Positions 28,761-37,495 of a stretch of 52,335 nucleotides of DNA are shown piece by piece. The stretch is from Bacteroidales bacterium. GTDB taxonomy: Bacteria > Bacteroidota > Bacteroidia > Bacteroidales > 4484-276. Where the stretch lies: positions 1 through 52,335 of the forward strand of contig JACZJL010000116.1 of the NCBI GenBank assembly GCA_014860585.1, given 5' to 3'. The notes under the pieces were generated by a model, which saw only the letters and a program-made list of their open reading frames with translations, had not been told where the DNA came from and made no database searches. A program made the position numbers and the translations under genes. The first letter of the stretch is position 1. Every line of letters starts with the position of its first letter.

Positions 28761-29675
28761 ATGAAAACATCTATATTGAAATCTTATATGATGGCTTGTC
28801 TCATTGTATTTGCAATTTCAGGCAAGGCACAAGAAGACCATACTAAGGGCGATGAACCAAAATCAGCAGACGAAATAGCGGCAGAATTATCTAATCCAAA
28901 CACTGCCTTAGGTACTATGAACTTCAATTTTGATTATATAAATTATCAGGGAGATTTGCCTGGTGCGGGAAGCCAAAATAGCTTTACCATGGGTTTTCAG
29001 CCTATCCTTCCGGTACCATTAAGTAAGACGGTAAATCTTTTCGTAAGACCTAATATCCCCCTTTATTTTACGCAACCAACATATGGGGCAAATGGATTTG
29101 AAAATCAGGGAGTCAATCTGGGAAATATCAGCGCCGATGTTGCTGTAGGTAAAACGTTTCCATCTAAATTCATAGGAATAATTGGTGCATTTGCTAGTTT
29201 TCGTACGGCAACCAATGATGCCTTAAAATCAAATTATACCTTATTAGGTCCAGAGTTGATGGTTGCTCAATTGTTTAAATGGGGTGCAGTTGGACTAATG
29301 GTAAATCACGCATGGAGTGTTAATCACCTTGATGCAGATCCGGAAAGTTTTACAATTCTTGCAGACGACAATTGGGCTACAGCTGCGGGAGGCGAATCTG
29401 CAAGTATTACTTCCGGCCAATATTTTTATGTTGTTGGTGTAGGAAATGGTTGGCAAATCACGGGGACACCAACATATTCCTATAACCACAAAGCGGCAAA
29501 AGGAAATAGATTTACACTACCTATTGGTACTGGTGCGACTAAAGTGGTGATTTTTGGTAAAATGCCTATTAAGTTTAATATGCAATATTGGTATTATGTG
29601 GCATCACCAGATGCATTTGGTCCACAACATCAAATACGTTTTACTGTTTCGCCTGTTGTTCCATTACCATGGTAA
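28761..29675 (+). CDS. predicted outer-membrane beta-barrel (phenol-degradation meta-like)
   Basis: 304 residues with a signal peptide ending near GKAQ. The mature part has repeated amphipathic strands with aromatic girdles (MNFNFDYINYQGD, NLFVRPNIPLYFTQP, QYFYVVGVGNGWQITG, MPIKFNMQYWYYV) and ends RFTVSPVVPLPW. This resembles the transporter family often annotated as 'MetA pathway of phenol degradation' or neuromedin U-like, which are channel-type barrels. Specificity unknown. It is separated from the amidohydrolase by a terminator but lies 49 bases from the porin gene that follows, so these two may share a transcript. Confidence 0.65.
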   Translation: MKTSILKSYMMACLIVFAISGKAQEDHTKGDEPKSADEIAAELSNPNTALGTMNFNFDYINYQGDLPGAGSQNSFTMGFQPILPVPLSKTVNLFVRPNIPLYFTQPTYGANGFENQGVNLGNISADVAVGKTFPSKFIGIIGAFASFRTATNDALKSNYTLLGPELMVAQLFKWGAVGLMVNHAWSVNHLDADPESFTILADDNWATAAGGESASITSGQYFYVVGVGNGWQITGTPTYSYNHKAAKGNRFTLPIGTGATKVVIFGKMPIKFNMQYWYYVASPDAFGPQHQIRFTVSPVVPLPW

Positions 29676-29724
29676 AAGCTCGAATTAAATTCAATAAAAA
29701 TTATACTTGTTCATAAATAACTCG

Positions 29725-31002
29725 ATGAAACAAGCTCTACTAGTAATATTAATTATCTTGCTATTTGCTCCAAAAGTAGTGAAGGCACAAGATTGGCATC
29801 CTGGGGATACAATTAATACGGCTGAAAATGATTCGATCCGAATTAGTGATTTTAGAGATAATATTATTAATTATACGGGACATGATTTGGTAGATGCCGC
29901 TTTCCCGAACTCATGGCCCATATTTGGCTCCAAAGCCCGTATGGCTATAGGTGGCTATGTAAGATTGGATTACATCCAGGATTTTAATGGCGGATACGAT
30001 CGGTTTCAATATGAAATACAGAATGTTCCCGTAGCCGGAGACGGCCGCCCCGATCAAAGTGGCTATATGAACATGCATGCCCGTGAATCGCGCTTCAACT
30101 TTGACATTAGAAGCATCTCAGAGGCAGGGACTCCTTTCCAGATATTTATTGAAATGGACTTTTACAACCTTGATCGGGGGCCGTTTAATCAGGCGCCACG
30201 ATTGCGTCACGCATATGGGGTCATAGGTCGACTACTCGTTGGTAGAACATGGGGTACGCAATCCGATTTGTTTGCCGTTCCAGCTACAGTTGATTTCGCA
30301 GCGGGCGATGCTTTAACCGGAACACGAAGAGCTCAAATTCGATGGGAAGATAAGCTTGGAAGTAAGTTTATGTATGCGCTGGGTCTTGAAATGCTTGAGT
30401 TTCCGGGCATAGATGGAAGGGATACCGTTGGTCAAGCTAGCCAACAACTTCCTCTTTTGGCCGGTCGAATTACAAAGAAAACCAAAAGGGGTGGTCGATT
30501 AATGATAGGTGCTTCGGTCCTTCAACTCCGTTGGGATGGTTTGGGCGATATGCCCAATGCTACGGCAATAGGGTGGGGATTTAGCTTTAGTGGAAGAGAA
30601 TACTTTGGAACGAAAAAACACTACTTCAGATGGATGGCGAGTTATGGACAGGGTTGGGGGAGTCAAATTGTAGCTACAATAGGCACGCAAAGTTCTGCCA
30701 TTGTTACGCCACAAGGCACGTTAGAAACAATGCCTGCCTATAATTTAGGCGGTGGAGTTGCATTCCGCCTGTCAAACACACTTGTTACTAATATCAATTC
30801 CAACTGGTATTCTATTGATCCATCTCAATATAAAGAAGGATATGATATGAAAGCGGGGATATCTGGTCATGTTAATTTGATTTGGTCTCCAATAAAGAGT
30901 ATAAATACCGGAGTAGAATTTATAATGGCAAGGCGTACAAATGTGAATGACACACAAGGGACTGGCAAAAGATTGCAATTTATGGTGAAATATCTTTTTT
31001 AA
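29725..31002 (+). CDS. DcaP-like outer-membrane porin
   Basis: About 425 residues from the ATG at 29725; the codon at 29707 is TTG. Signal peptide ends near KAQ. The N-terminal mature region is followed by IGGYVRLDYIQDF, MNMHARESRFNFDIRS, FQIFIEMDFYN and LRHAYGVIGRLLVGRTWGTQSDLFAVPATVDF, the pattern of the DcaP trimeric porin family, and the protein ends in a barrel strand (RLQFMVKYLF). DcaP channels of Acinetobacter take up dicarboxylic and other negatively charged aromatic compounds, including some beta-lactamase inhibitors. Here it could import the substrate or the acid products of the neighbouring hydrolases; this is inference from position. Confidence 0.82.
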   Translation: MKQALLVILIILLFAPKVVKAQDWHPGDTINTAENDSIRISDFRDNIINYTGHDLVDAAFPNSWPIFGSKARMAIGGYVRLDYIQDFNGGYDRFQYEIQNVPVAGDGRPDQSGYMNMHARESRFNFDIRSISEAGTPFQIFIEMDFYNLDRGPFNQAPRLRHAYGVIGRLLVGRTWGTQSDLFAVPATVDFAAGDALTGTRRAQIRWEDKLGSKFMYALGLEMLEFPGIDGRDTVGQASQQLPLLAGRITKKTKRGGRLMIGASVLQLRWDGLGDMPNATAIGWGFSFSGREYFGTKKHYFRWMASYGQGWGSQIVATIGTQSSAIVTPQGTLETMPAYNLGGGVAFRLSNTLVTNINSNWYSIDPSQYKEGYDMKAGISGHVNLIWSPIKSINTGVEFIMARRTNVNDTQGTGKRLQFMVKYLF

Positions 31003-31161
31003 ACCTAGCATTAATAAAAATATTTGATAAACGGAGCTGTTACAAATCAGATTATTTTATATGAAATATCCATATGTACCAAAAACATACCCACTGTAAA
31101 TGATTAAAACCAAAAAATGGCTTTATACTTAATAATCAAAAATTTAATCAAATTTAAACAG

Positions 31162-31935
31162 ATGAATAAAATTGTACAAATACCAGTTAAATTGATAATT
31201 ATCGCTCTGCTGCTTTCAGCAAATGTTGCTTATGCCCAACAATTTAATTCCGATAATTACCTGACTATGCCTAAGGGCATTAGCACTTTTTGTCCTACAG
31301 CCGGTGTAAGAAACTCATCATTGTTGATGTCTTTTGCCTTAATTGACCGCTTTGAGTTTTTTTTACAGGGTAACTTGTACCGGGATTATAGAGATGAACA
31401 AATTTCTCAACATTTTACAACCACTGTTTACGCAAAGTATATGTTTTGGAAGAATGAAGCAAACACAGGTGGCGGAGGGGTGTTTTTAGGCTTTGGTCAA
31501 TCGCCTGGTTATTATAACGAAACACAATTTACCGAATTTCATAAAAACATATGGACAGCAGTTCCTATTACCATTCCGTTCCTCAATAACATGTTTTCGT
31601 GGGATATTATGCCTGGCGCAATGCTTGACTTCGATCATGGAAACAATAATGAAGCAGCTTTTGGTTTTACTTGGACTACACGTTTGGCTATTTATAGAAT
31701 AATCCCCAAAACAGCTATTGTAGGTGAATTATACGGTACTGAAGGCGAAGCATACTCCAAACCGGAATATAAAGTTGGCTTGCGTTGGGAACCTAATAGT
31801 TTTATTATTCCGGCCATTACTTATGGAGCACGTTTAGATGGTACAAATGGGGCTGGTTTTGAAATAGGAGTAGTTATTTATACGCCTCAATATTTGAAAA
31901 AGGACTATATAAAAAATAATACCATTGAATACTAA
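31162..31935 (+). CDS. exported beta-rich protein, probable outer-membrane barrel
   Basis: 257 residues from the ATG at 31162, which starts directly with a signal peptide (IIIALLLSANVAYAQQ); an upstream ATG at 31117 would put 15 residues in front of it. The body shows alternating aromatic strands (FEFFLQGNLYRDYRDE, TTVYAKYMFW, FGFTWTTRLAIYR) and ends with YTPQYLKKDYIKNN. No domain recognised. It follows the DcaP-like gene on the same strand after 159 bases without an obvious terminator and is probably part of the same envelope block. Confidence 0.65.
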   Translation: MNKIVQIPVKLIIIALLLSANVAYAQQFNSDNYLTMPKGISTFCPTAGVRNSSLLMSFALIDRFEFFLQGNLYRDYRDEQISQHFTTTVYAKYMFWKNEANTGGGGVFLGFGQSPGYYNETQFTEFHKNIWTAVPITIPFLNNMFSWDIMPGAMLDFDHGNNNEAAFGFTWTTRLAIYRIIPKTAIVGELYGTEGEAYSKPEYKVGLRWEPNSFIIPAITYGARLDGTNGAGFEIGVVIYTPQYLKKDYIKNNTIEY

Positions 31936-31975
31936 AACGCTTGTCGAAATCAACAAAACAATTAATATTTCAAAT

Positions 31976-32503
31976 ATGAAAAATGTGTATCTTTTATTAG
32001 TGGCTGTTTCGCTTTTCCTTCAGGCTCATAGTCAAAAATTGAAAAGGGAAGAAATGATGCTTCAGATTGATTCTTTAAATAAAGTTAATCAGAATCTATC
32101 TGTAACTCTTGATTCTGTGAACAATGAAAAAGAGCTGTATTTTGGAATGTATGAAGTAGTGAAAGAAAAGGTTGTTAAAAATGATTTTAATCCTGCGGAA
32201 ATGGCCAATATTATTGATTCATTAAAAATTAACACCAACTCAAATACTTCGTCACTCATCGAATCCAATACAAGTTTAAAGGATAGTCTGTACCTCATGA
32301 TTATCAATCTGAATCAGCTGCAACTTGAATTTGACAACCTGAAGGATAGTATAGAACAGAATGAAATAATTCACACCCAGGAGGATGTGATAAAAGCCAT
32401 TGCCATCGGAAACTTAAAACAGTTAAAGGAACTTTTTGATTCCGGTATTCTCAATGATGAGGAGTTTTTAATACTTAAAAAGAAATACGTAAAAAAATTA
32501 TAA
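31976..32503 (+). CDS. exported coiled-coil protein with SHOCT-like C-terminus
   Basis: About 175 residues from the ATG at 31976; the longer frame begins with TTG and overlaps the previous gene. A signal peptide (VYLLLVAVSLFLQAHSQ) leads into a long Glu/Asp/Asn-rich helix with heptad-like leucines (about residues 25-135), consistent with a coiled coil. The last 32 residues (NLKQLKELFDSGILNDEEFLILKKKYVKKL) match the SHOCT short C-terminal oligomerisation module. SHOCT usually sits in cytoplasmic or membrane proteins, so its presence on an apparently secreted coiled coil is unusual. Function unknown. Confidence 0.7.
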   Translation: MKNVYLLLVAVSLFLQAHSQKLKREEMMLQIDSLNKVNQNLSVTLDSVNNEKELYFGMYEVVKEKVVKNDFNPAEMANIIDSLKINTNSNTSSLIESNTSLKDSLYLMIINLNQLQLEFDNLKDSIEQNEIIHTQEDVIKAIAIGNLKQLKELFDSGILNDEEFLILKKKYVKKL

Positions 32504-32692
32504 CAGTTAGTAAATTCATTTTATTAAGCACTTTATTCATGTAAGCATCACATTGCGAATATTTACCTCATATACTTTTTGTGAGTTTATGGTAAAAATT
32601 AATTCAGGAAGCGTTTATTTTTGTTTTGAATTGCAAAAAGCAAATCGATTTTAATAGAAAAAATCAATGTATTTTATTAACCTATAATAATC

Positions 32693-33463
32693 ATGAGAAA
32701 CAATTACAAAATCATTAGTATCCTTGTTTTTGCAGTGATATTTCCGGGTGTCATGATTGCCCAGAATGAAAATACTGACGAAAACTATACTGCCTATGAC
32801 CTCATGTCGGAATATTACAACGATGGTTTCAATCCTTTTAAAAAGAAAAATATTTACATCGGCCTGTCTTTTTCACTGCAAGACCTGCAGCAGGAAAACA
32901 CGACAGGTTTTTTTCAAAATGTTGTGGATGGGCAAAGTCTTGACTACAACCTTGAGCTTAAAAGTGGATACTACATAAGCGACTATACAATGGTTGGTTT
33001 TAATTTTAGCTATGAACACGATAAATTTGAGGGTACAGTATTCCGTGACCCCGATACTTTGCAGTCCAACTCCATGTCCAGATCGTTTGATTTCACCCCC
33101 AACATCCGGCCATCCTTTCCGCTAACAAAAAATGAGCGGCTGAGTTTTTTCGTAGAAACAGGGCTTACCTTTGGCTACACCTCAGCACTTACAAGGAATG
33201 TTAAAAAGGATGATGAAGTAAATACACAATACACCGAAGGATTTCATTTCAGGGCAGGAATAAGCCCGGGCATTACATTCTTTGCCATGGAAAGTTTTGC
33301 TTTTCAAGTACAGTTAAATCTTATCGGTTATGACCTGGCGGTTTTACAACAGTCCACAAATAATGGCCCCGAATCAAGAAGAGTGGATCAAAAAGTAGAC
33401 GCAAAAATTGATCTTTTATCCTTAAACCTTGGATTATCCTATTATTTTGGTTCAAAGAAATAG
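32693..33463 (+). CDS. outer-membrane beta-barrel protein
   Basis: 256 residues with a signal peptide ending near MIAQ. The mature protein is an eight-to-ten-strand barrel by pattern: NIYIGLSFSL, YNLELKSGYYISDYTMVGFNFSYEHDK, RLSFFVETGLTFGY, FHFRAGISPGITFF, FAFQVQLNLIGYDL, and the last strand LLSLNLGLSYYFGSKK with an aromatic near the end as a Bam signal. OmpA/OmpW-like small barrel; function unknown. It lies 18 bases upstream of the PCMD lipoprotein gene and is probably co-transcribed with it. Confidence 0.75.
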   Translation: MRNNYKIISILVFAVIFPGVMIAQNENTDENYTAYDLMSEYYNDGFNPFKKKNIYIGLSFSLQDLQQENTTGFFQNVVDGQSLDYNLELKSGYYISDYTMVGFNFSYEHDKFEGTVFRDPDTLQSNSMSRSFDFTPNIRPSFPLTKNERLSFFVETGLTFGYTSALTRNVKKDDEVNTQYTEGFHFRAGISPGITFFAMESFAFQVQLNLIGYDLAVLQQSTNNGPESRRVDQKVDAKIDLLSLNLGLSYYFGSKK

Positions 33464-33481
33464 CACTAAATTTAACAGAAA

Positions 33482-34561
33482 ATGAAAAGACTTTTGAATA
33501 TGATGCTGATGCTTGCCATAATCGCAAGCTCGTGTGTGAAAGAAGATTATTTTGGTTTATCACCCTATGGGAATATAAAATCATTTTTGGTGAGCAATCA
33601 GGCAGGAAATGCCACGATCAATAACGATTCGATGACTGTGGTGGTTGAGATTCCCGGCGGCATTGATCTTTCGGCAATTACCATACAAACCATGGAAGTA
33701 TCATCATTTGCATCAGCCGATAAAGCGGTTGGAGATCAACTTGATCTGAATGATCCTGCAACCATAACAGTTATTGCAGAAGATGGTAGCTCACATGTTT
33801 GGACTGTAAAATCCTTCGTTGCCAGTGCAAATCCTCAGTTGGATAACTGGCAGTTGGATGAATGGTATCAAACGGCTTCGGATTATTATGAGCCCGGCAA
33901 TAGCGCCGAATCAACCGTTTGGGGAACCGGAAACCCGGGAACCCAAATACTCAACCAACTGGCCACTACACCTTTTGACCTTGGCGAAAGCAACAAGGCG
34001 GCAAAAATGGAAACACTTTATAATGGGCTGATACCGGCTTCATTGGGAATGCCAATTTCCGCAGGCTCGTTGTTCACTGGTTTTTTTAATCCGGATAATC
34101 TGGATCCGACAGATCCACAGGCAGCTGTTGAGTTCGGAACCCCCTTTACAGGCCGGCCGGCCAAACTCCGTTTTCGATACCAATATCAGGCAGGAGAGGA
34201 AAACAAAGACAGGGAAGGCAATGCGCTGAACTATTCGGATATGTTGGACATTTATGCCTTCCTCGAAATCAGATTCAATGGTGCCGTAAAGCGCCTTGCC
34301 ACCGCATGGTTCCGAAGCTCTGATGAGGTAGGGGATTTGACAAGTATCGAGATTCTTTTTACTTATGGAGAACTTGATGATTCATTCCCTGACTACATGA
34401 AGCCGGCGGACAATGTTTATGTCAGTGTCGATTCAGCTTCTTTCGCCTTACCAACACATATCACCTTTGTTGCCTCCTCCAGCTTTGATGGAGCAAATTT
34501 TGCCGGAGCTGTTGGCAGTGTGCTCGTTGTGGATGACATTGAAATGCTGTATGAAGAGTAG
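33482..34561 (+). CDS. PCMD-domain surface lipoprotein
   Basis: 359 residues with a lipoprotein signal and lipobox ASSC (C18). The N-terminal ~85 residues form an Ig-like DUF4493/DUF5018-type domain (IKSFLVSNQAGNATINND...TVIAEDGSSHVWTV). The rest is a PCMD (putative carbohydrate metabolism domain) beta-jelly roll: NWQLDEWYQ, TVWGTGNPGTQIL, KAAKMETLYNGL, FTGRPAKLRFRYQYQ, TSIEILFTYGE, and the ending GSVLVVDDIEMLYEE. PCMD proteins are typically surface lipoproteins of Bacteroidota thought to bind glycans. Partner of the barrel gene just upstream. Confidence 0.85.
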   Translation: MKRLLNMMLMLAIIASSCVKEDYFGLSPYGNIKSFLVSNQAGNATINNDSMTVVVEIPGGIDLSAITIQTMEVSSFASADKAVGDQLDLNDPATITVIAEDGSSHVWTVKSFVASANPQLDNWQLDEWYQTASDYYEPGNSAESTVWGTGNPGTQILNQLATTPFDLGESNKAAKMETLYNGLIPASLGMPISAGSLFTGFFNPDNLDPTDPQAAVEFGTPFTGRPAKLRFRYQYQAGEENKDREGNALNYSDMLDIYAFLEIRFNGAVKRLATAWFRSSDEVGDLTSIEILFTYGELDDSFPDYMKPADNVYVSVDSASFALPTHITFVASSSFDGANFAGAVGSVLVVDDIEMLYEE

Positions 34562-34977
34562 TCTCGGATAAATAAATTTTTCTGAAAGACTAATAGGAAA
34601 CCATTCCTGCATATAACCATGGAGTTTGCGGTCATGATTTTTTAATCGGGTCGCCCTACAAATTAGTTACCTGGCGTTGAGTAATGACCATTTCCAGAGA
34701 AAACGGTATTGGAGAATAAGGAGCAGGTAACCGATTTAAATTAATGATTAAATATTTGTTTTTATATTGAAGTGCACCCCCTCTCATCCATACACATTGC
34801 CAAGTCGCTAAAAATTCGACACATAAGCCAAAACTTGGCAAAGAGTATGGGATGCCTAACACACGGTCAGACTAGACATGAGGTCTATCCAAAAGTTTTT
34901 CAATCAAAAGTCAAGTAGGTCAAAAGATAAACTGAATTCATCATTTTCGAATTGTCAGGTAAAAATCTTCAAAAAAA
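34562..34977. other. intergenic, no gene seen
   Basis: No supported gene in about 415 bases. Its right part holds the left copy of the direct repeat at 34875-34910. A leftward open frame at 34656-34862 has no protein-like features. Confidence 0.45.
34875..34910 (+). repeat. direct repeat flanking the KilA-N region, left copy
   Basis: Starts GACATGAGGTCTAT and ends TCAAAAG. The right copy at 36142-36177 differs at 4 of 36 positions by my count. The two copies enclose the KilA-N pseudogene and the 78-bp element. Confidence 0.75.
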
Positions 34978-35007
34978 TTTGAAAACAAGAAACAATCTGT
35001 ATATTTG
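34978..35007 (+). promoter_or_regulatory. promoter of the KilA-N gene
   Basis: TTTG (34978-34981), an 18-base spacer, then TATATTTG (35000-35007): the best full match to the Bacteroidota -33/-7 consensus in the window. Transcription would start about 40 bases before the ATG at 35054. Confidence 0.7.
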
Positions 35008-35053
35008 TTGCACAAAAAATTAAGTCAGATTAACCGACTCATTGAGCAAAAAA

Positions 35054-35944
35054 ATGACCAGGAAATCTCAAATAGAAGTTGAAAACAAACTGATCTCGAT
35101 TGTTCAGCAAAATTAACAGGACTTTATCAGCCTGACCGACATGGTTCGGGGCGAAGAAGGATCCAACCATATCCGCAACTGGATGAGAAACCGGAATACC
35201 GTTGAGTTTCTTGGTCTTTGGGAAACTTTGAACAACCCGAATTTTAAACCTGTCGAATTCGACACCTTTAGAAAACAAGCCGGACTGAACAGCTTTAACC
35301 TGACTCCCAAAAAATGGATCGAAGCTACAAATGCAATCGGACTAATTTCAAAATCCGGACGTTATGGCGGCACTTATGCCCACAAAGATTTAGCCTTTGA
35401 ATTAGGCTTGTGGATAAGTCCAATGTTCAAATTGTTGCTCATCAAGGAATACCAGCTATTAAAAGAAATCGAGAGCAATCAGTACAACCTTGAATGGAAC
35501 GTAAAAAGGATTCTGACCAAAACAAATTACCAAATTCATACGGATGCTGTTAGGGATTACATTTTACCCGAAATGAATTACGAAAAGGACAAGGAGTGGC
35601 TGATTTATGCTGAGGAAGCCGATTTATTGAATGTTGTACTCTTTAACTGCACGGCAAAAGACTGGCGGGATACCAATCCTGAGCAAGCAAAGAAAGGATT
35701 AAACATTAGAGATTTTGCGAGCATCAACGAGTTGTTAGTCCTTGCAAATCTCGAAAGCCTTAACTCAATCCTGATACGCAACAAAATTGACAAAGCTGAA
35801 AGATTCAGGCAGCTAAAGGATATTGCTGCATTGCAGAAAAAATCGTTGGATGAAAAAGACTTTTTGAAAGCATTGAAAAAACTATCGGATGATGTTTACA
35901 TCAACTATTCCGACAGAAAGAAACTGAACGAGGAAAATGATTGA
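35054..35944 (+). pseudogene. KilA-N domain protein interrupted by an ochre codon
   Basis: The full frame from the ATG at 35054 is 297 codons. Codon 21 is TAA (35114-35116), between SIVQQN and QDFISLTDM, where relatives read a charged or polar residue. The rest is intact: a KilA-N DNA-binding domain (FISLTDMVRG...HIRNWMRNRNTVEFLGLWE, then LTPKKWIEATNAIGLISKSGRYGGTYAHKDLAFELG) and a C-terminal region (LLNVVLFNCTAKDWRDTN). KilA-N proteins are phage- or element-borne DNA-binding proteins. A restart at the ATG at 35141 would lose the first strand of the domain. A good promoter is present, so the lesion may be recent. Confidence 0.82.
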
Positions 35945-35978
35945 TAACAATAGATTTTGATATGACATAATGAACTTT

Positions 35979-36017
35979 CAACTTCTGTGTCTTTTGCAGG
36001 TGATTCATGGGGTGACT
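35979..36017. mobile_element. half copy of the 78-bp element
   Basis: Matches the right half of the element, ending in ATTCATGGGGTGACT (one change from the intact end). The left half is missing. It lies 18 bases from the full copy. Confidence 0.65.
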
Positions 36018-36035
36018 TACACTGAATCTGGCGGG

Positions 36036-36113
36036 AGTCACCCCGTGAATTCTATCAAATGACCACTAAACTATCATCTTCCGTGGCTCTTGCAGATGAT
36101 TCACGGGGTGACT
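36036..36113. mobile_element. 78-bp MITE-like element, copy B
   Basis: Ends AGTCACCCCGTGAAT (36036-36050) and ATTCACGGGGTGACT (36099-36113), a perfect 15-bp inverted repeat. Same length as copy A at 10915-10992 and about 94% identical by my count (5 of 78 differ). Confidence 0.75.
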
Positions 36114-36141
36114 GCAGCATAATTTGCCTGAAATTGGAACG

Positions 36142-36177
36142 GACATGAGGTCTATTCAAAAGTTTACCAGTCAAAAG
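36142..36177 (+). repeat. direct repeat flanking the KilA-N region, right copy
   Basis: Partner of 34875-34910, same orientation, about 1.27 kb away. Could be a duplication footprint or an attachment-site-like pair. Confidence 0.75.
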
Positions 36178-36460
36178 AGAGTAATGCCCCTTGTGCAGAA
36201 AAAATGTTAAAAAAATAGAATCGCCTGTTGATGTTTTGAAAATCATTACCTTTGCTTTGACATTTTCAGTTCATTGAACAATGAAAAAATTAAAATAGGT
36301 GCAAACCGTACAATATTTCCTTCCAGGATCAAATCAGTGTACAGTTTTGCCGTATCAATAAACGAGTTACCTGCAAGGCATAAGAAGTTCTTATAATTCT
36401 TCACATAAGATAAAAATTTAATGGAATAAGAAAGTTATTAACCCTAAAAATCATTAAAAA

Positions 36461-37495
36461 ATGAAAAAGAATCATCTTTACCTGCTTATTACCTTTATTA
36501 CGGTATCCTTATTTCTATTTTATGGATGCAAAAAAAAGGACACACCCGAGCCTGAAGAGCTATTATTGGGAGATCAGGAGTTGCCCTATACGTGGAGAAA
36601 CTGGATGGGCCATGTTGCAGATTCGATTTACCTAAACCAACTCACTATTCCCGGAACACATGATGCAGGCGCTGATAAACACACCTCCGACCTTGGTTCT
36701 CTAGTTGCACCATTTGCTATATGTCAGGATTTCAGTATTCCCAGTCAATTAGCTCTGGGAGTTCGATGGTTTGATATCAGATTGTGTTATGATGATAACC
36801 TAACTCTACATCATAGTGATTTGTCTTTGGCTAAAAACTTTAAAGATGTCCTCCATTATTGTGTTGTATTTTTAAATGACCACCCTACAGAAACTGTAAT
36901 TTTAATGATCAAGCAAGAACATTCGAATGCTAGTGATAAAGATTTCAGTGAAAAGGTGTATAGTCAAATACAGGATCGTGGTTTATATAACTTTTTCCTG
37001 GAGGACAGGGTGCCAAAACTTGGTGAGGTTAGGGGGTTAATCTATATCGTTAGAAGATTTCACAAGGAATTCAGTCATTCACTTGGAGTCTACGCAGATT
37101 GGCCGGATAATACAACAGGATCATACCATGAGTATAATGGAATAGGTTGGTATGTTCAGGACCATTACAGCTTAAACACTGTATCAGATAATACCAAATA
37201 TCAAGAAGTGAAACATAATATTCAGCTTGCTCATGAGGAAACCTATAACAATGTGTTTCACTTGAATTTTGTGAGTGGTGAAAGGGTTGCGAGTGGTGAA
37301 ACGTTGTGGGAAACAGCAGAATATATAAATCCGATGGTTGATGATTATATTAAAGATCTCGGTGATTCTTATACCAATTGTGGGGTTATTATGATAAATT
37401 TTGCTGGTGGTGGCGATGTTAGTAGCGGACCAAGAAATTGTGTGCCTCATTTTCTTCAGCATATTCTTGAACGCAATGATGGTGTGCCTTATTAA
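36461..37495 (+). CDS. PI-PLC X-domain lipoprotein
   Basis: 344 residues. A lipoprotein signal with lipobox FYGC (C23) is followed by an acidic linker. The catalytic X-domain has TIPGTHDAG (H67), VRWFDIRLCY (substrate- or Arg-pocket strand), LTLHHSD (second catalytic His near 117), TVILMIKQEHS and GLIYIVRRF. Bacterial members cleave phosphatidylinositol or GPI anchors without calcium. Since most Bacteroidota lack PI except where inositol lipids are made or host lipids are present, the substrate may be host or eukaryotic lipids, or the cell's own inositol lipids (inference). Stand-alone gene; it ends LQHILERNDGVPY. Confidence 0.85.
   Translation: MKKNHLYLLITFITVSLFLFYGCKKKDTPEPEELLLGDQELPYTWRNWMGHVADSIYLNQLTIPGTHDAGADKHTSDLGSLVAPFAICQDFSIPSQLALGVRWFDIRLCYDDNLTLHHSDLSLAKNFKDVLHYCVVFLNDHPTETVILMIKQEHSNASDKDFSEKVYSQIQDRGLYNFFLEDRVPKLGEVRGLIYIVRRFHKEFSHSLGVYADWPDNTTGSYHEYNGIGWYVQDHYSLNTVSDNTKYQEVKHNIQLAHEETYNNVFHLNFVSGERVASGETLWETAEYINPMVDDYIKDLGDSYTNCGVIMINFAGGGDVSSGPRNCVPHFLQHILERNDGVPY

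Larger units (their letters stand above)
35945..36460. other. intergenic stretch with inverted-repeat elements
   Basis: No gene. Holds a half copy (35979-36017) and a full copy (36036-36113) of the 78-bp element, the right direct repeat (36142-36177), and a possible -7 box TACCTTTG at 36247-36254 that could serve the PI-PLC gene 200 bases downstream. Confidence 0.6.
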
